Part shown: piece by piece, positions 9,207 through 15,441 of the stretch
Layout: each line of letters starts with the position of its first letter
How positions within the stretch are numbered: the stretch's first letter is position 1
DNA from: Sphaerosporella brunnea
Taxonomy: Eukaryota; Ascomycota; Pezizomycetes; Pezizales; Pyronemataceae
Assembly (NCBI GenBank): GCA_008704415.1
Contig: VXIS01000501.1
Location: 1 to 23,980, forward strand
Direction: 5' to 3'
DNA length: 23,980 nt
The notes under the pieces: model-generated
Database searches by the model: none
Seen by the model: the letters and a program-made list of their open reading frames with translations, nothing else
Told to the model about the DNA's origin: nothing
Position numbers and translations under genes: made by a program

Positions 9207-9530
9207 TCAGAGAACCATCGACTCGGAAAAGATCTGTCTCGCCGAAACGAAGGAAGTGCATACCTTTGGGGTAACCATGGATACATGGTCGAGTTGCAGC
9301 GCTTTTCCGGAGCCCTTCTCGCACAGGTCAGCCCAGCCTCGGATGGTAATAGGCTTCCAGAATCCAACTTCTGTTGCATGGCGGGTATCGAACGTAATGT
9401 CAAGGGATAAGTTTTGTCGATCCTCGTCAGCGCTTATGTGTATGTTTCTCAATGAACCGAAGTGGCTTACTGACCATCGGTACAAAACAGCCCACACGCC
9501 CTTCGAACGCCGCATATCTCGATGTAACAT
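9207..9530 (-). pseudogene. Hypothetical coding fragment overlapping inverted repeat copy B
   Basis: A minus-strand frame of 107 codons begins at ATG 9530 with MLHRDMRRSKGVWAVLYRWS, shared with the repeat at 7674. It continues with protein-like sequence (SLDITFDTRHATEVGFWKP; RGWADLCEKGSGKALQLDH). After VTPK there is a GTATGC donor-like site at about 9265, so the true end may lie beyond an intron. The family is not recognised. The plus strand is also open here, so the call is weak. Confidence 0.22.
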
Positions 9531-9545
9531 TGCACATTACCCGAC
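9420..9545 (-). repeat. Diverged repeat, copy B (inverted relative to 7655-7790)
   Basis: The reverse complement of 7655-7790 is recognisable over about 100 bp, centred on the GGTACxxxACAGCCCAxACGCC block at about 9479-9499. With copy A it brackets paralog 1 in inverted orientation. Confidence 0.55.
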
Positions 9546-9646
9546 CCATTATTCGTAACCTTGTAAGCACGCAACCAGTCGTATTCTATCCCCCCTATCC
9601 CCCAGTCCACACCTCTACACCTCCCTTCAATTGAACATTCCCAGTT

Positions 9647-9651
9647 CCTAT
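9647..9651. repeat. Target site duplication of the solo LTR (left)
   Basis: CCTAT, matched by CCTAT at 9881-9885. Confidence 0.6.
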
Positions 9652-9880
9652 TGTAAGAGTAATAATCGTACTCGAACGAAAGAAAAAAGCAAAGAACTGA
9701 AAACTTTGAGAAACTGTATTGAGATGAAGTGTCTCTATCTAGAAGTTCCAGCTTATAAGGCGTTCCTCCGTGGCACGTGATGTCCACGTAATCCTGCCAA
9801 GCCCTCGCCTGCCAAGGCGAGCCTCTGCTCCGGGCCACCTGCGCCACACCAAGATGCCGTGCCACAAATGTACTGCAACA
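9652..9880. mobile_element. Solo LTR, 229 bp
   Basis: The segment starts TGTAAGAGTAAT and ends ACTGCAACA, so it has the TG...CA termini of an LTR. It is flanked by the direct 5-bp repeat CCTAT, the usual footprint of LTR-retroelement integration. It holds a TATAAGG at about 9753. It interrupts a stretch that is continuous in the paralogous flank at about 8130-8155, where the flanking CAGGCAGCT follows without it. No internal coding region is present, so it is most likely the product of LTR-LTR recombination. It differs in sequence from the 512-bp LTRs at 13116 and 20441, so it belongs to another family. Confidence 0.6.
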
Positions 9881-9885
9881 CCTAT
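9881..9885. repeat. Target site duplication of the solo LTR (right)
   Basis: CCTAT, the partner of 9647-9651. Confidence 0.6.
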
Positions 9886-9936
9886 CCAGGCAGCTATTAA
9901 ACTGCGTAGAAACTAAACGCAGCATGAAAAGCACCA

Positions 9937-10361
9937 TCATAAGTAAACTACGGCGTCGATCGCCATGAACTGTTCCAGAGACAGCAAAATTACGCACACC
10001 CAAAAGACGCTACACACCATCAACATCGGCACAACTTGTCGCTCCTCCAAAATCACTGGGTTACTCACATCAATACCACAGCAAGCACGCTTGCCACGAT
10101 GCAGTAAAATAAGAACCCTAGGAGTTCTAGCCATGCCGTGCTTGATGGGAACTGCCACTTTTGTCGGGTGGCTTGGAGCTTGGTGATTCGCGCGGAAAGC
10201 TGGCTGAGGTTTTTTTCCTGGACTGACTCCAGCTGGCGGATTTGGGTGCGGTAATCCTTGATGTCGTCGGATAGTCGAGCCAATTCGAGCGCTATAGTAG
10301 GCGTTTCAGCAGTTGGGTGGCGTTCGAGTTCGTCGTCGATGCTGCTGGCGGGTGTGTTCAT
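9937..10361 (-). CDS. Small coiled-coil protein with hydrophobic C-terminus, paralog 2
   Basis: Exons 10361-10069 and 10009-9937 flank a 59-bp intron (10010-10068, donor GTGAGT, acceptor TAG), giving 121 aa (366 nt). The layout is that of paralog 1: an acidic/Ser-rich start (MNTPASSIDDELERHPTAE), a heptad-like helix (LARLSDDIKDYRTQIRQLES), then the hydrophobic LLGFLFYCIVASVLAVVL joined over the splice to IVFWVCVILLSLEQFMAI. The ATG at 10361 was preferred to the upstream CTG because paralog 1 starts at the same place. Thirteen of about 97 exon 1 residues differ from paralog 1. Exon 2 differs more, mainly in its last ten residues. The family is not recognised; membrane anchoring is inferred. 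Confidence 0.62.
10010..10068 (-). other. Intron of paralog 2 (59 bp)
   Basis: GTGAGT donor at 10068-10063 and TAG acceptor at 10012-10010, at the same place as in paralog 1. Confidence 0.55.
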
Positions 10362-10499
10362 TGCTACCGCGTTGTTGTAGAATAGTGGGAAGAGGAGCAA
10401 GGAAGAAAAAAAAAAGGGGGGGGGTTCAGCACTTTTAAGGAGTGTGGAGTTGAGGAAAAAAGTCAGATAGACACGGCGAAGCTTTAAATCTTAGGCTAC

Positions 10500-10523
10500 G
10501 TCTGGATTGGCGCGAATCCAGAC
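10500..10523. other. Perfect 9-bp stem inverted repeat
   Basis: GTCTGGATT (10500-10508) and AATCCAGAC (10515-10523) around a GGCGCG loop. It begins just after the point where similarity between the two gene copies ends (about 10493), so it could mark an insertion boundary. Confidence 0.5.
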
Positions 10524-11034
10524 AGGCCCTTAGAACTTACATGGCCCGAAACTCTTTTCCGGCGGATCCGGACGAGCGCTCAGAACTTACACGGTCGGAT
10601 AATCACAGCCTACGATATTTACATGTAAGACTTTCAATAGCCCCTCTCGCGTGGCATTTGTTGTTCAAGAGACTCAGGTTTCGCTCCGATTTAAGGGCCT
10701 CGCAACGCGACCACTACCATCGGTCACCGGTGTTTGAGGTTGCCCAATTGGGCAGCTCTTGTATACAGTCTACAAACGGTTTTCTTCGCAGTAAATTGAT
10801 TATAGCGGTTGATACATGATTTTTTCGAGATTTTATCCACTCGTCCTTAGCATTCGTCGTTAAAGTTTCCGCTCCCCAAAGCGCCGTGAAATCATAGCTA
10901 ATCACTCAGCCCGTGGCAGGGTAACTTTCCGGGTTTTCCGTGTTCAGCCAGCGTGTTTAGCCACCGGGCGCCACCGTGTTTGCGGCTCACTTTGCTCTGT
11001 ATATATAGCGATAGCATTCTATGGCCTTCCACCG
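10524..11034. other. No supported gene
   Basis: Contains a plus frame from ATG 10541 (92 codons) without recognisable features, and AGAACTTACA twice (about 10532 and 10583). From 10921 the sequence joins the repeat cluster. Confidence 0.4.
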
Positions 11035-11300
11035 CCTCCGGAATGCTAGAGCTGTGCAGTCGCTCCGCAATATCGTTGCTAAAGCTCCTCCATGTCTCCG
11101 CTGGGGAATGCTAAAACTGGGTAATCGCTCCGCAATATCGTCGCTAAAGCTCCTCAATGGCTCCGCTCCGGAACGCTAGACCTGTGCGGTCGCTCCGTCC
11201 GCATCACAACATATCACCCGGCTTATCAGGGTTTCCGGTTGCGCCACCGTGAAAGCCACCGGGCGCCAACGTGAACTGCTCTATATGTATAGTGATAACT
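10938..11300. repeat. Direct repeats flanking a 65-bp tandem array
   Basis: A block beginning near GGGTTTTCCG and including AGCCACCGGGCGCCACCGTG (10959-10978) recurs as AGCCACCGGGCGCCAACGTG (11254-11273), 295 bp away. Each copy is followed shortly by GCTCTxTATxTATAGxGATA. Between them lies the 65-bp tandem array. Confidence 0.6.
11035..11206. repeat. Tandem repeat, 65-bp period, about 2.5 units
   Basis: Units begin GAAxGCTAxA at 11041, 11106 and 11171. They share CGCTCCGCAATATCGTxGCT and AAGCTCCTCxATGxCTCCGCT. The third unit is partial. Confidence 0.75.
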
Positions 11301-11427
11301 TCTCCGAAATTGGGGGGGAGGGGGTGAATTAGTGCGAAATTTGGGTCGCGCTCGCGAAAATACACTTTCTGATCACGTGCAGCCATTTTCCAACAAGCTC
11401 TCCAATCATGTGAATTCGCTAAGTCTA

Positions 11428-11455
11428 GAGTGTCGGCCACTTAGCTGGGGTAGCG
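11428..11455 (+). repeat. Left terminal inverted repeat (28 bp)
   Basis: Pairs with 23923-23950 in 27 of 28 positions. The mismatch is in the GGGG/GAGG stretch near the inner end. Preceded by TA. Confidence 0.8.
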
Positions 11456-12049
11456 TCTTGGCGTTTCTTGGCAAAATACATAAGTTGCTCCCTGGTTACT
11501 AAGCGGGCGAAGTCTTATGCGATGCGCTGTCACCCATGCTCCGTGGTGCTCGAGACTCCCTTTTTCGCTGCACAACACGCTCAATTCTTGACGGAATTGC
11601 ACGATTTTTGATTTCTCGAAATTCTCTCGCCGCGCTCTTTCGAACCGTGCTAGCGAATTCTGTGTCCTCTTTTGTCGCTGTTACATAAAGCCATAGGTAT
11701 CTGCTGCAGTGAGTTTGAGCTCATAACTCCGCGAGTTTTGCAGATATTGACTTGATGTTTGATTTCTCAGAATCCTCTCGCCACGCTCGTTCCAACTGTC
11801 ACACCCTAAACTGTGACAATGGAATTTTGGTATAAGAATGGTACGTTTATAATCATTGGATAGTATCAACATTCAAGATTAGTCAGTACGCCTGTGTGGC
11901 CGCCCCCCGAACCGCCTCCGGAGTCAACAGCGCCCAAGGAGTCATGACAAAACGTCCCGATACTGCCCGGCCGCTCCTCGTGCCCAGACGCTAACCGGCC
12001 CAAGTGCCGCGCGTACCACGGGACGCCCAACCAATTTTAATGAAGGACA
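11456..12049. other. Left subterminal region of the DNA transposon, no gene
   Basis: Two diverged direct copies of a block of about 38 bp (TTTGATTTCTCxxAATxCTCTCGCC, at about 11607 and 11758) lie about 150 bp apart, a pattern seen in subterminal regions of DNA transposons. A perfect 7-bp inverted repeat, TGTCACA/TGTGACA, lies at 11797-11803 and 11812-11818. 11884-12049 is GC-rich and without a reading frame. Confidence 0.45.
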
Positions 12050-12444
12050 CTACCGAGTCGACGGTTGCTGGATCCGAAGACTAAGCGCGCTAAGTGCCAA
12101 GGACCTCACGAGGGTCGCGATCCGAGAAGCTAGGAAATACCGTTAGCCAAAGAGATTGAAGGGACGCTTGAAAGAGGATACTTACAATACGTTAGTACCA
12201 GGCAAGATAGCTTGGTCCCCTTACCGACAAACGACTGGTCAGGGTGTTGCAAGAGCAGCATCGCTGGGGGTGTCTCACGCCGCATGCCTACCTTTAGGTG
12301 CTCAAGTCGGTATGGTGCGTTGGTAATGAGGATCCGTTCCATGTCCCAGGAGTAAAGAATAGTCGGAGTTGTAGAAAGGATGAAGGTGAAATGAGCGAGG
12401 GGAGCGACGAGCCTCTTTATGAAGCAAGCCGCCATACCATCCAT
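12050..12444 (-). CDS. Unknown small protein gene inside the DNA transposon, divergent from the transposase
   Basis: Exons 12444-12186 and 12129-12050 flank a textbook 56-bp intron (12130-12185: donor GTAAGT, branch GCTAAC, acceptor CCTAG). From ATG 12444 this gives 112 aa, starting MDGMAACFIKRLVAPLAH and ending LRIQQPSTR. The frame stays open and protein-like upstream of that ATG (ALQVVLVFGSSVGT) to a possible acceptor, GCTAG, at 12523, so the real protein may be longer with further 5' exons I could not place. A second possible intron of 57 bp, in frame and without a stop, follows LEHLK. No domain is recognised. Position inside the TIRs and divergent orientation suggest an accessory gene of the transposon, or a captured host fragment. 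Confidence 0.38.
12130..12185 (-). other. Consensus intron, 56 bp
   Basis: GTAAGT at 12185-12180, a CTAAC branch site about 17 bases before the acceptor, then TTTCCTAG. It is the best formed intron in the window. Confidence 0.6.
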
Positions 12445-13080
12445 CGTACCAACGGAACTGCCGAATACGAGGACGACCTGCAGGGCGTCGGAATCAATCA
12501 GCCGGCAGAATGAGGGGAAAGACTAGCAGACAAAGGTGGAGTCCAAATATGCAGAGTCTAGTCACCGGTGTGGGTGTCGTTTGTCATATGGCGTGCTTCG
12601 GCGGTATGACACGACAGGAGAACCCCCACATCGATATTGATATGACGAGTCATCGGTGCCCGCGTCTGCCGCAGAAGTCTGATAATACCTCATCTGCTAA
12701 TGGTGTACTGCAAGTTCAGCTGAAGCAAGGGGGCGTAATCCAAGCAGGCCATAGAGCAAGCTAATCACGCCAGCATCCTGCACAATAAGCTGAACTCGTC
12801 AGAGTGCAAGAGTCTAGTCTCGCAAGGGGGCACAATCAAAGCAAGCCGTAGGGCATGCTGACGATCATGCCAGCGTACTGCAATATAGATATGACGACGC
12901 ACTGGTTGCAGAAAAAGACTCACGAGTGGGGAAAGATTGCGTGCCCTATGCATGAAAGATTTCTCTGTCCACGTACGAAGCACACCCTCAGCAGACGATA
13001 GGATTTGCCCCACTATTATTCAGGGTCAAAGAAATTCCCACTGACCCTCCGCTCAACGATTAAAGAAGAGCGGGTTCTAC
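12445..13080. other. Intergenic spacer between the divergent genes, with tandem repeat
   Basis: May hold 5' exons of the minus-strand gene (12445-12522 is open). Contains the tandem repeat at 12725-12890 and leads up to the transposase promoter. Confidence 0.4.
12725..12890. repeat. Diverged tandem repeat, 97-bp period, two units
   Basis: Blocks of about 65 bp beginning GCAAGGGGGC at 12725 and 12822 match over GCAAGGGGGCxxAATCxAAGCA, ATCAxGCCAGC and CTGCA. They are separated by 30-35 bp of unrelated sequence. Confidence 0.6.
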
Positions 13081-13087
13081 TATAAAG
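13081..13087 (+). promoter_or_regulatory. TATA box, probable original transposase promoter
   Basis: TATAAAG, 35 bp before the retrotransposon. In the uninterrupted transposon it would lie about 290 bp upstream of the transposase ATG. No other gene in this direction lies between. Confidence 0.5.
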
Positions 13088-13110
13088 AGGGCCGTTCCTA
13101 CCCACACAAC

Positions 13111-13115
13111 TCCTC
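13111..13115. repeat. Target site duplication of the retrotransposon (left)
   Basis: TCCTC, identical to 20953-20957. Confidence 0.9.
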
Positions 13116-13405
13116 TGTAAGATTATTACACTTACTATGGTTTCTTTCTTACGTATTTCCTTACTAAGATATAAAACTATAAGGCAGTAACGATGGTATG
13201 ATGACAGCATTCTACGAGTTTCCATTACTTTCTTTACTATGTTTTGTCACCATGTTTCTAGCACTTTCTAGCCCCTTCGATGCTACGTCACTTTGGAATC
13301 TTCTAGTTTCCACAAGGCAGACTTGTAGGTCTTCTAGACCATTCTTTCCTTAGTTTCGAATTTACCACCAGATTGTTATCACATGATGTACTCAGCATCG
13401 TTGGC

Positions 13406-13412
13406 TATAAAA
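13406..13412 (+). promoter_or_regulatory. LTR TATA box
   Basis: TATAAAA within GGCTATAAAAGC. Element transcription would start about 30 bp downstream. Confidence 0.6.
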
Positions 13413-13494
13413 GCTACGAGCTTTTCCTACATTCATTCTTTTCTCTTCTTTCGATACGGCCTTTCGAGCAGCCCAGATTGTATCGACTATCATC

Positions 13495-13500
13495 AATAAA
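13495..13500 (+). terminator. LTR polyadenylation-like signal
   Basis: AATAAA about 85 bp after the TATA box. In the 3' LTR copy (20820-20825) it would direct 3' end formation. Confidence 0.4.
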
Positions 13501-13627
13501 TACTGAGTTGATCAGTGACCTGAGTGCGAGTATTCTCTTGGTATTTATCAAGTCAGATACACAAACGGTTCTGAGTTTATTTGCATCTGTGAAATAGCGG
13601 ATCCTATAAGCTCACGAAAAGGTTACA

Positions 13628-14023
13628 TTTTTTTCACTCCGACCAGTATCTTTTCTCTCTACCCAACCTACAATCTTTGATCCTCAGACCAGACTGATCA
13701 CCTGGTTCTCCCCTACTCGAAGCCGCTCTGCTGGCCAGGAAATTTCCGAATTTACGACATATCGATATTACGAATCAAGACACAACCACAAGTACGACTC
13801 ACTTTAAGCACGACAAGCACAACAATACATTTTCGAGTCTTTAGGACAATCCTAGGAACGACAAGCGTCAACAAGGCCTTAGTTAACCGGCAGAGGTATC
13901 AGCAGTCCCGGGTTAAGCTTTAAGACGAATAGTTAGATCGATCAGGAGACAGCCCTGCACGATTCTATTCAAGAGCTCTCAACGCGAGCTATACAGACAA
14001 CAATTCCTCGATAGCATTCCCGA
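13628..14023 (+). other. Retrotransposon 5' leader
   Basis: About 400 bp between the 5' LTR and the Gag region. It opens with a T run and then CACTCCGACCAG. No TGG-type primer-binding site is seen. No coding frame. Confidence 0.5.
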
Positions 14024-15315
14024 GTGCCTAAGCCTCAGGGAAGTGCACAACAGCCATCACCACGGAGCAACCAACAGCAACAAGAAGGAGCCAACGCCTT
14101 AATCCAGAAATACCCACAGAAGAGGTCATTCAAGCGCTCCACGACGAAGCAGAGGAACAGAGACAACAACCAAAGAAGAGAGGCAGACCACGAAAGAAGC
14201 AGCCAGAGGAAACCGAAGCCTCTCAATCAGCCCACTCAGAATCAGAAGCCGAATCAGAAGTCTCTGAGACCAGTACCAATCGACCACCAATTACACAGAT
14301 TTTTAAATCGGAACACGAAGCACGCAAGCGTCTACAGGACCTTCAGGACCACATAGAAGTTGTCCTTGATTGGATTCCCAAAAGTACTGGATCAGACCAG
14401 CTCTATAACTACGAACTCCTCATTGAGAGCAACACCGAATTTAACCAACTTGAGAAGGAGCTTCACAATTTTCGATTGGAACAATTCACTCCACGATTCG
14501 AAAAGCTTGAGCAAGAGATACAGCAAGCTACGACCGAAGAAACCAAAGAACGAGCCAAAGGTTTACTTCAGACTTGGCAACGCCTATACGAAGAAGGAAG
14601 ATTCAAATCAGACTCGGCTCTAACAGCATCAACAAACAAAGCCATCCAAGATTACCTGGACTTAACAAGGCAAACAACTCCTCCACCACACGAGGTCAGA
14701 GACACTAGCCACGAAGAAACTCCAAGACCACCAGGAGGATTTGAAGAGGACGAATCCAGCTCAGAAGAAGAAAATCCAAACCCACAGTCCCCAAGGAAAC
14801 AACTTTTCAGGCCCAGAATCGAAGTCCAAGCAGCCACCGCCATGGCAGAAAAGTTTAAAGTCCCAAAGCCACGAACCTATTCAGGAGACAACCAGGATAG
14901 AGATGCAGCCACCATCGACGCATGGCTACAGGAAGTCAAGGACTACCTGACGCTTTCAGGGCTTCAAGACAACGACAAGAAACTCCTAGTGCTTCAGTAC
15001 TTCCTCAGCGGAACAGCAAAGGAGTTCTACCATACCAAACGCATGGAAGGCACCATGAACTTTGATGAGTTCCTCACTCAACTCAAGAACCATATCATTC
15101 CATCCACAGAAGTCAATCGATATTGGGATGATTGGTATAAGATCTCTCAGACTCGAAATGGCAGAGTGGACCGCATCAACGCAACTGCCATTCGACTTGA
15201 GAAAGTAGCAGCTCGAATTGGAAAAGCCATCAACACCCAGGTCAAAATCCAGCGATTCTTGGATGCTATGCACCCAGATCTTCGCTATGCAGTTGAGCCT
15301 GAGGTTGTGGATTGA
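14024..15315 (+). pseudogene. gag: Gag, structural protein (start lost, ends at a premature TGA)
   Basis: Gag forms the particle in which reverse transcription occurs. The frame is open from 14032 to TGA 15313-15315. It reads through a basic KKRGRPRKK AT-hook-like motif (about 14176-14202), an acidic Ser/Glu tract, helical segments and the capsid-type segment with FKVPKPRTYSGDN, WLQEVKDYL and FYHTKRMEGTMNFDEFLTQL. There is no early ATG: the first in this frame is 14842, within GCCACCGCCATGG. The upstream sequence is plainly coding, so the start is probably lost. The alternative frame from 14024 opens with GTG and PKPQGSAQQPSP and appears to join the main frame at about 14097 after a one-base indel. 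The same frame continues past the TGA into pol. Confidence 0.75.
15313..15315 (+). other. In-frame TGA between Gag and Pol
   Basis: Sequence GAT TGA TCG. The frame on both sides is identical and continues without another stop to 18037. A CGA-to-TGA change by cytosine deamination would explain it; programmed readthrough is the alternative. Confidence 0.7.
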
Positions 15316-15441
15316 TCGACAGCGAAATGGGAAGACGTCAAGAAACTAGCGGAACGAAAGGATGCCGCTCTTTTCCAAGCTGGAAAGTATGGACGACCGC
15401 AACAATTAAATCGAAATGGACAACACCATTCTAGCAATGCT

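Larger units (their letters stand above)
13116..13627 (+). repeat. 5' LTR (512 bp)
   Basis: Starts TGTAAGATTATTACA, ends GGTTACA. By eye identical to the 3' LTR at every position. Carries TATAAAA at 13406-13412 and AATAAA at 13495-13500. Confidence 0.95.

Noticed and set aside
11797..12050. A solo LTR starting at TGTCACACCC
   Set aside because: TG start and a short inverted repeat are present, but no matching CA end with a target duplication was found.
13373..13597. 74-codon frame in the 5' LTR, repeated at 20698-20922
   Set aside because: It is identical only because the LTRs are identical. It overlaps the TATA and polyadenylation signals and has no coding features.
13628..13660. tRNA primer-binding site after the 5' LTR
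   Set aside because: The sequence does not begin with TGG. CACTCCGACCA looks like the sense end of a tRNA rather than its complement, so no site was called.
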